From NCBI GenBank assembly GCA_030536575.1, contig JAUNPS010000002.1, positions 124,001 through 188,000 on the forward strand: a stretch of DNA of 64,000 nucleotides. The letters run 5' to 3'. Within the stretch, counting starts at the first letter, position 1. Every line of letters begins with the position of its first letter. This stretch comes from Eubacteriales bacterium. Lineage in GTDB: Bacteria; Bacillota; Clostridia; Lachnospirales; Lachnospiraceae. A program made the translations under genes and the position numbers. Shown piece by piece: positions 43,448-50,894 of this stretch. Under the pieces are notes generated by a model. The model was not told where the DNA came from, did not search any database, and was given only the letters and a program-made list of their open reading frames with translations.

Positions 43448-45946
43448 TTAGGGATTAGCATTCAACAGGGAGAAAAGCTGCTGCCGCTTCGTCCGCGTAT
43501 CCCCATCTATCTGAAGTTTAGAATAAATCTGATTACTATATTGCTTGATACTGCCCTCGGAGAGGAACAGCTTTTCCGCGATCTCGCGATTGCTTAATCG
43601 TTCCGCCATCAGGCCCACGATCTCATACTCACGTTCGGTCAGCACTGCAAATGCCGCCGGACGGGCCGTCCGTTCACCCAAATGCCTTTGCCGCAGCTCG
43701 TATGCCTCTCCAAGCTGTCTGATACGCCGAAGAAATGGTTTGTACTGCCCCGTACTGTTTTCCAACAGCCTTTTCAAATAATGATAGTTCTCAACAAAGG
43801 GAAGCAAAAAATCATCCGGTACTGCATCTCCCAACGCCTGTTCCAGCAGCCCCCGCGCTTCCGGCTCCTTACCCAGCATTTCATAGGCCGCCGCGGTTTG
43901 AATACGCAGATAAAGCGCAACCAATGCGTAGTGCAGACCTTCACACGTGGCAAGCAGGCCCTCGCTGCGGCCAATCACCTTTGTGTAAGCATCCTGCGCC
44001 AAATAAACCTGGTTTTCAATCAGTTCCATCATAGGCTTTCCGGGTGCAAGAATATTGACCGCCGAAAGCTGATGCGCACGAAAAATCTCCGGAATCTTTT
44101 TCTCCTCTCTTCGCAGCGCATAATAATAGGCGCAGGTGGCACTCCAAATGTTGACCCATGCCGCGTTGTGATGCCGCAAGATCGCCTGATAGCGCTGTTC
44201 AAAGGTATATCTCTGCTCAATATCCACGCAAAGGGAGAGACGCCATGACAGGAAATCGCAGCAAAGCGCCATATTTTCCTGTCCATTATCCTGAATATGT
44301 GCATAAGCGCTTTCCAATTCAATATGTGCATCCGAAAAGCGGCCCTGCATAAATGAGGCTTCTGCCCTCATGATCTTTTCCGCGCCTTGTCCATGCCCGT
44401 TTGTGATCTTGTAGTAATGAGGCATACATTCATCCATTTCAGCCAGCTCTTTGGCCAGCTCGCCCGGCTTACGGTGGAACATCATTAACACGGACGGGGA
44501 ACCGAAGGTCCAGCCGCCGCTTTTCTGAATGCTGATGGCCGGGCGTGACATCTGCGCACTGGCGCTGCGGTGCAGACGGCTCATGGCGCTGATGTCATTG
44601 TAACAAAGAAAACTCATAATGAGGTCGCATTCCCCCAGCAGGTCGCCGCGTTCACTCTGCGGCATTTCCGGATGTTCTTCAATAGCGGCCATCAGGAGAG
44701 CTTTCATTTCCAGCATCTTCGGAATCAATCGCCAGTTGAACATACTGCGCATCAGAACCAGAATTGCCAGAGGGTACTTTTTCAGCACGGAAACGGGGCA
44801 TTCTGCAATCGCAGCCAGCACTTCCGATGGGTTCAGGGAGGCCAGCAGGATACCCGCGTCGTTTTGGATAACCCGCAGCAGCCCATCGTAGTTTCCGCTT
44901 CGCCGGTAAGCGGACATTGCATGCAGGTACTGCCGGTGATCTTCGTACCACAATCCGAGCCTGCTAAGATACGCAGACTGCTTTTCCTTTGGCAGCGTCA
45001 GAAAGGTACGCTCCGCACATTCCTTCATCATGTGATGAAAGCGGAAAGTTCCGCCGCCAGGCAGTCGTTTTACAAAGGCGTTTTGCTCTGTCAATGCGGT
45101 AAGCAGACTTTCGGTATCGGGATTTCCGGTAACAAACCGTGCCATCTCTGCGGTAAATTCATCCGCAAGCCCCATGACCGCGAGAAACTCCCGCTGCTTT
45201 TGGGAAAGAGGGTCGATCATGGCGGCCGTAAACATGGTATAAATATCCGAATTTCGGTCAGGCAGCGTGCCCTGTTCAGAGAGCGCCCGCAAATTCAGGT
45301 ATATCGCGGAAAACCATCCTTCACTGGAATAAAGCAGCGTTTCAACCTGCTCTTCGGTAAGCTCCGTTCCGCACCGATGTGCGTAAATGGCAAGCTCCGT
45401 ATGATTCAGACGAAGCTGCTCCGCGCCAATCTGATAGACCTTCCCGCCCAACCGGACCATCTGTGCCGCGGGCAGAAAGCGGTCACGGCTGGCAACGATC
45501 AGATGCACATTTTCCGGAAGACGGTTGGTAAGGGTGCAAAGGAAGCTGGAAGCGCGGTTGTCCGTAAGCAGGTGAAAATCGTCGATGAAAACATAGCAGG
45601 GTTTCTTTCCTGTCAATTCATGGCAAAAATCATCTGTCAGCATGCTGCCGCTGGCCGCGTCGGCGGGGAGGGGATAATCACGCAGGAAATCCAGCCCGGC
45701 GCGTGTAAAAGCATCCTGCACGCTTTTCCAGAAGATCGCGAGATTATCCGAATAGACGCTGATGCGGATGACGAAGCGTTCTTCTGTTTTTGCGCGTTCC
45801 TCCAGGTACCAGTTTACTGCGGTTGTTTTTCCGTATCCCATGGGCGCTACAACGGTTGTCAGGGCGCAGCGGGAAATCGGGCGCAGGCACTCCTGAAGCC
45901 GTTCCGATATGTAGATCGTGTTCAGGTTCCATTTTCGTCTGGGCAT
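43448..45946 (-). CDS. LuxR-family (MalT-like) ATP-dependent regulator
   Basis: An 832-residue STAND-type regulator. Walker A is APMGYGKTTAV near 35 and Walker B-like CYVFIDDFHLLTDN near 117; helical repeats fill about 330-740; the C-terminal LuxR helix-turn-helix is LTEREYEIVGLMAERLSNREIAEKLFLSEGSIKQYSNQIYSKL. Such proteins are switched on by a small inducer and ATP. The genes directly downstream encode the secreted proteins, which are likely targets. A duplicated promoter relic lies directly upstream. Confidence 0.9.
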   Translation of the reverse strand: MPRRKWNLNTIYISERLQECLRPISRCALTTVVAPMGYGKTTAVNWYLEERAKTEERFVIRISVYSDNLAIFWKSVQDAFTRAGLDFLRDYPLPADAASGSMLTDDFCHELTGKKPCYVFIDDFHLLTDNRASSFLCTLTNRLPENVHLIVASRDRFLPAAQMVRLGGKVYQIGAEQLRLNHTELAIYAHRCGTELTEEQVETLLYSSEGWFSAIYLNLRALSEQGTLPDRNSDIYTMFTAAMIDPLSQKQREFLAVMGLADEFTAEMARFVTGNPDTESLLTALTEQNAFVKRLPGGGTFRFHHMMKECAERTFLTLPKEKQSAYLSRLGLWYEDHRQYLHAMSAYRRSGNYDGLLRVIQNDAGILLASLNPSEVLAAIAECPVSVLKKYPLAILVLMRSMFNWRLIPKMLEMKALLMAAIEEHPEMPQSERGDLLGECDLIMSFLCYNDISAMSRLHRSASAQMSRPAISIQKSGGWTFGSPSVLMMFHRKPGELAKELAEMDECMPHYYKITNGHGQGAEKIMRAEASFMQGRFSDAHIELESAYAHIQDNGQENMALCCDFLSWRLSLCVDIEQRYTFEQRYQAILRHHNAAWVNIWSATCAYYYALRREEKKIPEIFRAHQLSAVNILAPGKPMMELIENQVYLAQDAYTKVIGRSEGLLATCEGLHYALVALYLRIQTAAAYEMLGKEPEARGLLEQALGDAVPDDFLLPFVENYHYLKRLLENSTGQYKPFLRRIRQLGEAYELRQRHLGERTARPAAFAVLTEREYEIVGLMAERLSNREIAEKLFLSEGSIKQYSNQIYSKLQIDGDTRTKRQQLFSLLNANP

Positions 45947-45976
45947 TATGCATACCTCAATTCTCTTTTGATCAAC

Positions 45977-46058
45977 AGCCCACCTGGTTGTCCGGGTGAG
46001 CTGTTTTTTGTGATCGTTTATAGATACTTTATACCAGAATTTTCCTCTTTGTCAAATG
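45977..46058 (-). promoter_or_regulatory. Relic lacI promoter joined to a weakened terminator, upstream of the LuxR-type gene
   Basis: TTGACA (46050-46055) and TATAAA (46028-46033), 16 bases apart on the minus strand, copy the promoter at 49737-49764. It is fused to a copy of the terminator at 48966-48996 (45981-45998), in which the minus-strand stem has a C-A mismatch and the T-run is broken. It now points into the LuxR-type gene. Confidence 0.65.
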
Positions 46059-46060
46059 GT

Positions 46061-46119
46061 TTAGTAGGTAAAAAGCTGTATCCAGTAGTTGACGCCGCGT
46101 TCGTCCTGGTAATAGCCGA
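46061..46119 (-). pseudogene. Relic of a second CAP-domain gene (3' end)
   Basis: The minus strand reads GVGYYQDERGVNYWIQLFTY and stop, nearly identical to the last 20 residues of the intact CAP gene at 49770. Only the end of the gene is left. Confidence 0.85.
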
Positions 46120-46175
46120 CTCCCCGACCGAATTACCAAAACAGCTCAGTATCGGCACAGCCTTTCCGCTGTCTT

Positions 46176-46520
46176 TTATTCGTATTTCGAAGCCGCACGC
46201 GCCCCGCGCAGAAGCGCTTTCACGTTTTCCAGCGGCGTCCCGATTTCCAGGTAATCCGAGCAGGCGAAAATGTAATGTCCCCCCTGTTTTCCGGTCATCA
46301 TCAGCTCATAAGCCCTCTTTTCCACCTCCGCCGATTTTCGCCCAGCCGGTTGCGGAGAGTACCAGGAATCCCTCCTGGTCTTCGTGGATGGTTGAGGGTG
46401 TGCAGGCGTTGGAGGCGTAGTAGCTGATTCCGGCGCAGCAGCCGTTCTGGCATCCCTGGGCTTCTCCCAGGAGAGGGAAGGAGCCGTGGCCGTGACCGGC
46501 GATGATTTCTTTGATTTGCG
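46176..46520 (-). pseudogene. Frame-broken relics, one uroporphyrinogen-decarboxylase-like
   Basis: One minus frame ends AELMMTGKQGG-like with YELMMTGKQGGHYIFACSDY, then LEIGTPLENVKALLRGAR, matching the C-terminus of URO-D/methyltransferase-type proteins. Upstream, in another frame, is a cysteine-rich stretch (GEAQGCQNGCCAGISYYASN, then ACTPSTIHEDQEGFLVLSAT) from a gene I do not recognise. The two meet near 46330 without a start codon, so this looks like a deletion joining two dead genes. Confidence 0.55.
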
Positions 46521-46522
46521 CA

Positions 46523-46552
46523 AAAAGGCACCAGCCATTTCCGGCTGATGCC
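46523..46552 (-). terminator. Terminator of the cupin gene
   Basis: On the minus strand GCATCAGCC pairs with GGCTGGTGC around a six-base loop, followed by CTTTTT. Confidence 0.75.
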
Positions 46553-46568
46553 CTGCGCGTTTCCTTTT

Positions 46569-46925
46569 TTAATTTTCTACTACTGCGTCGTCCATGGTAT
46601 AGCCTTCCAGTGAATGTTCTTTTACCTGGATACAGGCGAAGCTGATCGCTGTGTCTTCGGCCGCGAAGAATTGTCTTTTTCCGGCGGGGGAAATGCGGAT
46701 CCAGTCGCCTGCCGCAAGTTCTACGGTTTCCCCGTCGATCACCGCTTTTCCCTTGCCTGCGAGGACAACGTAAATTTCTTCGTTGTTCTTATGGGAATGG
46801 ATGAACGGCACGTTTGCGCCTGCGGGGAGATTGTTAATGCTGATTTCTGCTCCGGTTAAGGAAAGCTTGTCGTGAAGTTCGGTTCTTGCATCCTGTGCTA
46901 CGCTTACTTTGCTAAAATTTGCCAT
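46569..46925 (-). CDS. Cupin-domain protein
   Basis: A 118-residue single-domain cupin. Motif 1 is FIHSHKNNEEIYVVLAGKGK (metal ligands HxH and Glu), and motif 2 lies around GDWIRISPAGKRQFF. Single cupins of this type are small metal enzymes or sensors; no substrate can be named. GGAGG precedes the ATG and it has its own strong promoter. Confidence 0.87.
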   Translation of the reverse strand: MANFSKVSVAQDARTELHDKLSLTGAEISINNLPAGANVPFIHSHKNNEEIYVVLAGKGKAVIDGETVELAAGDWIRISPAGKRQFFAAEDTAISFACIQVKEHSLEGYTMDDAVVEN

Positions 46926-46969
46926 GTTCTTTACCTCCGTTTTTTGTTGTAACTTTTATTGATACATCA

Positions 46970-46998
46970 TTTATAGCACGTTTTTATTGTAATGTCAA
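46970..46998 (-). promoter_or_regulatory. Promoter of the cupin gene
   Basis: On the minus strand TTGACA (46993-46998) and TATAAA (46970-46975) are 17 bases apart, 45 bases before the start codon. Confidence 0.8.
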
Positions 46999-47070
46999 TA
47001 GTTACAACGAAGTTTTGTGAAAGAAACAGCCTTTTACGAATTTTACCTTATTATCACGGCATCCGTGATC

Positions 47071-47212
47071 CGCTGCGGGCGGTGCCAAACGTGCACCACT
47101 GGCGCACTGTGCCGTTATTTACGCAATTAAATATCTCGCGGCACCTACGCTCCGCTTCGGGCGGCGCCAAACATGTGCCATAGGCACACAGCACTCCCAA
47201 ATATCCACGCAA
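47071..47212. repeat. Two degenerate direct repeats, GC-rich
   Basis: CGCTGCGGGCGGTGCCAAAC (from 47071) and CGCTTCGGGCGGCGCCAAAC (from 47153) begin two similar units about 55-60 bases long, 82 bases apart, each ending in ACGCAA. They contain small palindromes (GTGCAC, GGCGCAC/GTGCC). This fills most of the gap 46926-47266; I see no gene in it. Confidence 0.7.
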
Positions 47213-47250
47213 ATACGGCTGCTTGGCTCCGTTGCTCGCGGAAATAAAAA

Positions 47251-47288
47251 ATCCCGCAGTTCTCTTTCAGCTCGAACTACGGGACATT
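47251..47288 (-). terminator. Terminator of the Rrf2 gene
   Basis: TCCCGTAGTTC pairs with GAACTGCGGGA on the minus strand, followed by TTTTTTATTT; the stem overlaps the stop codon. Confidence 0.8.
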
Positions 47289-47716
47289 TCTGTCAATTTT
47301 TGCGTATCCTCCATAATGTCTTTCATGGAGATGGATTTCATTTTCTGCTCCATCGCTTTCTGAATTTCTTCCAGCCTTCCATCTAAAACCGCATGGATAT
47401 TTTTCCCCACGGGACAAAGCTGGCTTGGATTTTCGTGGAAGTGGAAGAGCTTTCCATCCTCTACGCATTCCACCGCATTGTATACGTCTAACATTGTAAT
47501 TGTCTCTAACGGTTTTGCGATATCGGTTCCTCCGCTCCCCCTCTTCACCTTGATTAATCCCGCCTTTTTTAACTGCTGTAAGATACGCCTTATCACGACA
47601 GGATTTACATTCACACTCCCCGCGAGGAAATCACTTGTAACTTTATAGTCCTCTTTAAATGCTTCGATACATAGAAGGACGTGGACAGCAACGGTAAATC
47701 TGCTGGATATCTGCAT
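47267..47716 (-). CDS. Rrf2-family transcription regulator
   Basis: A 149-residue repressor-type protein with the Rrf2 winged helix (SSRFTVAVHVLLCIEAFK, then NPVVIRRILQQLKKAGLIKVKRGSGG). The three clustered Cys that hold an Fe-S cluster in IscR/NsrR are not present, so it is closer to CymR/YwgB-like members. A MITE separates it from the likely promoter at 47900. Target unknown. Confidence 0.9.
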   Translation of the reverse strand: MQISSRFTVAVHVLLCIEAFKEDYKVTSDFLAGSVNVNPVVIRRILQQLKKAGLIKVKRGSGGTDIAKPLETITMLDVYNAVECVEDGKLFHFHENPSQLCPVGKNIHAVLDGRLEEIQKAMEQKMKSISMKDIMEDTQKLTEMSRSSS

Positions 47717-47744
47717 ATGGCACCTCGCTCCTGATTCCTTGATT

Positions 47745-47886
47745 GTTACTGTTCACTCGTACCTCGTTCCAGTAACAATTCACAGGCTCATTTTAAGTTT
47801 TGCTTCGCAAAAGAGCCTGCTCACACCTGAATCACGTTCTTACGTACCTGAGCAGCTAAGTGCTCAGGTACTGTCTGAACAGTAAC
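47745..47886. mobile_element. 142-bp MITE with terminal inverted repeats and 8-bp target duplication
   Basis: The ends are an exact 11-bp inverted repeat: GTTACTGTTCA (47745-47755) and TGAACAGTAAC (47876-47886). The 8-bp sequence CCTTGATT flanks both sides (47737-47744 and 47887-47894) as a target-site duplication. Inside are strong hairpins: GTACCTGAGCA with TGCTCAGGTAC, and AGGCTC...GAGCCT around TTTTGC/GCAAAA. It has no coding capacity, so an outside transposase must have moved it. It lies in the leader of the Rrf2 gene. Confidence 0.88.
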
Positions 47887-47899
47887 CCTTGATTCTTTT

Positions 47900-47905
47900 A
47901 TTATA
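47900..47905 (-). promoter_or_regulatory. Likely -10 box of the Rrf2 gene, upstream of the MITE
   Basis: TATAAT on the minus strand, just beyond the MITE. The -35 match at 16-18 bases is poor. If used, the transcript carries the whole MITE in its 5' leader. Confidence 0.4.
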
Positions 47906-47944
47906 CCGGACATTTTTGAAAAAATCACCTATTATTTCTTCTTG

Positions 47945-48413
47945 ACAATCGCTTTTTCATATCTTATACTAAGAACTAAGAAATGGGTTTCTTTCCACGT
48001 AGAACTTATGGTTCGAATGGGTTGCTCGTTTCTTTTTTATGTCAAGAACGTCATATCGATACCATCCATTTGCCGCGTTCCTCAAATGTTTTTCCCTGAA
48101 TTTTCCCGAAAATGCTTCCCGGCTGCTATTTCCAGCATTTCCGGCAAGCCCTGCGATGCATTGGCCTTGGCTTTCGCATTCGCCCCTCTTAACGAATAGG
48201 TATACCTGGAACCTGTATATTCATCTGGCAGGTCTTTCCCAATATATACAATATCTTTTGTAGCTGCAATTTAGAAAAACTCTCCCACATAAGATTCCGG
48301 ATAAGCTTTTACATCATCCCAATTGATCGCCTTTTTTCCTTTAAAAATAATATCCTGAATCAAAACAACTTTATTCCCATTCAAATCTGTTATAACGCTT
48401 ATATTTCTGTCCA
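47945..48413 (-). pseudogene. Decayed gene of unknown function
   Basis: The minus strand reads LDRNISVITDLNGNKVVLIQ, then DIIFKGKKAINWDDVKAYPES YVGEFF, a stop at 48269, then IAATKDIVYIGKDLPDEYTG, SRYTYSLRGANAKAKANAS and HFRENSGKN before frameshifts and NGWYRYD-VLDIKKK. The pieces keep order and look like one coding gene with a stop, a frameshift and an internal deletion. I do not know its function; the style is that of small proteins linked to mobile elements in Clostridia. Confidence 0.55.
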
Positions 48414-48415
48414 AC

Positions 48416-48937
48416 TTACTCCTCCGCAAACAATACAATCTGCTTCTTTTCTTCTCCCTGTCTCAAATCCAACCGCGTCAAAAAATCCTCGTCCTGTTCC
48501 TTTACTGTCTGAAATCCCAGTTTTCTATACATCTGATATGCATAATTCTCCTTATTCACACTGAGAGAAACGCTCTCGTATCCATCCTTTTTCAGAAGTA
48601 CAAGCATCTCTTCCATCAGCTTTCTGCCAATGCCCTGCCGCCGAAACTCCTTCTTTACGGAAATAGCAACCTCCGGCGTCCGGCTGTCAAGATTGCCGTA
48701 TCCTTTCACATTGCCCGCTAAAATCCTTGTCCATACGGCCCCGAAAAAACATCCCCCATCTTCCGCCACAAGGCACCGATCATCCGGCTGGCCAAAATGT
48801 TCCACATAAACCGCAAGCTCCGGCCGCCGGATAATCTCCCTTGGCGGCGGCGTACTCCCTTTCGGAAGATAAATAGCATCATACAGAAAATCTTCCAGCA
48901 ACGGATATTCCCCTGGTCTCATACAACGTATTTTCAT
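48416..48937 (-). CDS. GNAT-family N-acetyltransferase
   Basis: A 173-residue acetyltransferase. The acetyl-CoA loop is RRQGIGRKLMEEML, preceded by the strand EVAISVKKEF and followed by VSLSVNKENYAYQMYRKLGF. It transfers acetyl groups to an amine; the substrate is unknown. It follows the broken lacI gene and a terminator. Confidence 0.9.
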   Translation of the reverse strand: MKIRCMRPGEYPLLEDFLYDAIYLPKGSTPPPREIIRRPELAVYVEHFGQPDDRCLVAEDGGCFFGAVWTRILAGNVKGYGNLDSRTPEVAISVKKEFRRQGIGRKLMEEMLVLLKKDGYESVSLSVNKENYAYQMYRKLGFQTVKEQDEDFLTRLDLRQGEEKKQIVLFAEE

Positions 48938-48965
48938 CTCTTCTGCTTTCCCCTTCGGCTCAAAA

Positions 48966-48996
48966 GCCCACCCGGTTGTCCGGGTGAGCTGTTTTT
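48966..48996. terminator. Terminator after the broken lacI gene
   Basis: CACCCGG (48969-48975) pairs with CCGGGTG (48980-48986); GAGCTGTTTTT follows on plus and GGGCTTTT on minus, so it can act both ways. A mutated copy lies at 45981-45998. Confidence 0.8.
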
Positions 48997-49004
48997 GTGA
49001 CCGT

Positions 49005-49700
49005 TTATAGAAAATATTCGTAATTGCTCTTCATAATCAGAATCGGCGTCAGCATGACCTCCTCCTGCGAAATTCCATGGATCAGATATTCATAAATCAT
49101 CTTCACCGCGCGGGCTCCCTGCTCTTTTTTCAGCACGTAGCTCATGAATTCCGCCGCCAGCGCACCACAGCGCTCGTGATCGCCTTTGATACAGCAGACA
49201 AGAGGGCTTTCACCGACAAAATAGCTGGACAGCAGTACCACCGGAATCCCCCCGTTTTGTGAATCGGCTGAGCCAGATGCTGGCTTTTTCGCCGTCGTCG
49301 GCGGTGATCATCCCGTCGATTTCTTCAATCTGTTCGTCGTAGATGCGCTCTAATTCTTTCCACATCTCCGACAGCGGATATTCAGACTCCAGGTAAGTAA
49401 ACGAAAGGCGGTACTGCGCCATGTCTTCGGCTGCCCGGCGGATCTCGCGCCAGAGGCCGCGGAAATAGAAGCGTTCTTCGTTTACGGCTTTGGGCCGGAC
49501 GACGAGGACTCTGCGTTCGCGGCGTTTCAGGACGGAAGCGGCTTCGTCGATCTGATAGTGGCAGCGCTCTACTTCTTCCAGAATACGCTTACGGGTCTCT
49601 TCACCGACGCCGCTTTTCCGTAGATTGCGCGGTGAACGGTTCACAGGGAGACGCCGGTGTTTTTTGCAATTTCCTTCAGTGTTATTTTCTTCTGTGACAA
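49005..49700 (-). pseudogene. LacI-family regulator, broken
   Basis: From a TTG start at 49700 behind GGAGG the frame reads SQKKITLKEIAKNTGVSL, a LacI helix-turn-helix, then a TGA stop at 49641-49643. TVHRAIYGK follows, a missing base in an A-run (49614-49617) shifts the frame to SGVGEETRKRILEEVERCHY, and a third lesion near 49255-49275 shifts it again before IPVVLLSSYFVGESPLVCC and the end EYFL. Three lesions make a functional repressor very unlikely. Confidence 0.85.
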
Positions 49701-49736
49701 AAAGGCTACCTCCAGGCTCAATCATGCTATAGATAC

Positions 49737-49764
49737 TTTATACCAGAATTTTCCTCTTTGTCAA
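49737..49764 (-). promoter_or_regulatory. Promoter of the broken lacI gene
   Basis: TTGACA (49759-49764) and TATAAA (49737-49742), 16 bases apart on the minus strand, directly after the CAP gene stop. A near-identical copy lies at 46028-46055. Confidence 0.75.
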
Positions 49765-49769
49765 ATAGT

Positions 49770-50792
49770 TTAGTAGGTAAAAAGCTGTACCCAGTAATTA
49801 ACGCCGCGTTCGTCCTGGTAATAGCCGACTCCGATGTTTTTAAAACTGGCGTTTAGGATGTTGGCGCGGTGGCCGTCGCTGTTCATCCAGCCTTCCATGA
49901 CCTGGGCAGGGGTCTTCTGACCATACGCAATGTTTTCGCCGCTACCCATATAGGAAACGCCCTGTTCTTTCAGGACGGTGCTGAAGCTGGTGCCGTTTGG
50001 CCGCGTGTGGGAAAAGGTTTGTTTGATTTCCTGGGCGCGGACGTTGGCGGCTGCGGTGAGCGCGGGCTGGATGGTGAGGGCGGAAAGCCCGGCCTTGGCG
50101 CGTTCTTCGTTTACGAGGTTTACGACTTGCTCGGCGTAGGTGAGGGCCGGAGCGGGGGATTCCGTGGACGGGGTGTCCGTTTCCGCCGCGTCAGTTTCCG
50201 GCTCGGTCGGCGCAGGGGCCTCGGTGTCCGGCGTCTCGCTTTCCGCCGCGTCGGTTTCCGGCTCGGTCGGCGCGGGGGCCTCGCTGCCCGGTGCTTCCGT
50301 TTCCGCCGTGTCTGGCGCGTCGGTTTCCGGTGACTCCGTGTCTGGCGTGCCCGGCGTCTCAGGCGTCTCGTTCTCCGCCGCGTCGGTTTCCGGCTCAGTC
50401 GGCGCAGGGGTCTCACTACCCGGCGTCTCGTTCTCCGCAGTGTCGGTTTCCGGCTCGGTCGGCGCGGGGGCCTCGCTGCCCGGTGTCTCGCTTTCCGCCG
50501 TGTCGGTTTCCGACGTCTCAGGTACGTCCGTCTCCGCCACGCCCGGCGCTTCCGTTTCCGCCTCCGTCTCAAACAGCTCCGGACAATATCCCTTCAGTTC
50601 CTCCAGCGAAATCCCCAGCCCTTCTAAAACCTGCTCCAGGCACTCCGCCCCCAGCGTCCCTTCCTCCAACACTTTATATTCCCCATTCATCACCTGCACA
50701 ACCTTCACTTCCGCCGCACAAGCCTTCATCTGCACGCCGCCCAAAACCGCCGCCGCACACAATCCCATCGAACAAAAAATCTCTCTCTTCAT
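49770..50792 (-). CDS. Secreted CAP/SCP-domain protein with acidic repeat stalk
   Basis: A 340-residue secreted protein. The signal peptide ends near residue 27 (KACAAEV). Residues about 70-215 are a Pro/Glu/Thr-rich stalk with repeats of the type PAPTEPETDAAESETPGSE. Residues 218-340 are a CAP domain (SCP-like) with FSHTRPNG, GENIAYG and DGHRANIL. CAP proteins in clostridia are cell-surface or secreted, with roles not well defined. The repeat tract is GC-rich and likely to vary in length. Confidence 0.9.
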   Translation of the reverse strand: MKREIFCSMGLCAAAVLGGVQMKACAAEVKVVQVMNGEYKVLEEGTLGAECLEQVLEGLGISLEELKGYCPELFETEAETEAPGVAETDVPETSETDTAESETPGSEAPAPTEPETDTAENETPGSETPAPTEPETDAAENETPETPGTPDTESPETDAPDTAETEAPGSEAPAPTEPETDAAESETPDTEAPAPTEPETDAAETDTPSTESPAPALTYAEQVVNLVNEERAKAGLSALTIQPALTAAANVRAQEIKQTFSHTRPNGTSFSTVLKEQGVSYMGSGENIAYGQKTPAQVMEGWMNSDGHRANILNASFKNIGVGYYQDERGVNYWVQLFTY

Positions 50793-50818
50793 GGTTGCCT
50801 CCTTAAATGTTTCATATT

Positions 50819-50847
50819 TGTTACGTAATTAATAATAACACGTAACA
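50819..50847. promoter_or_regulatory. Inverted repeat upstream of the CAP gene
   Basis: TGTTACGT (50819-50826) and ACGTAACA (50840-50847) form a perfect inverted repeat with 13 bases between, 27 bases before the CAP start codon. A likely operator. Confidence 0.5.
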
Positions 50848-50894
50848 TTTAAGCTGCCTACCTGTAAATATTTCCAACGGGTTCCGCTCTGCTC

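Noticed and set aside
47071-47212. Possible CRISPR array
   Set aside because: Only two imperfect units, and spacing does not fit repeat-spacer structure.
50120-50832. Long open frames on both strands across the CAP stalk, with regular Ser/Val/Gly or Arg/Pro repeats
   Set aside because: They are shadows of the repetitive CAP stalk; no ribosome site, and the repeat pattern follows from the real frame.
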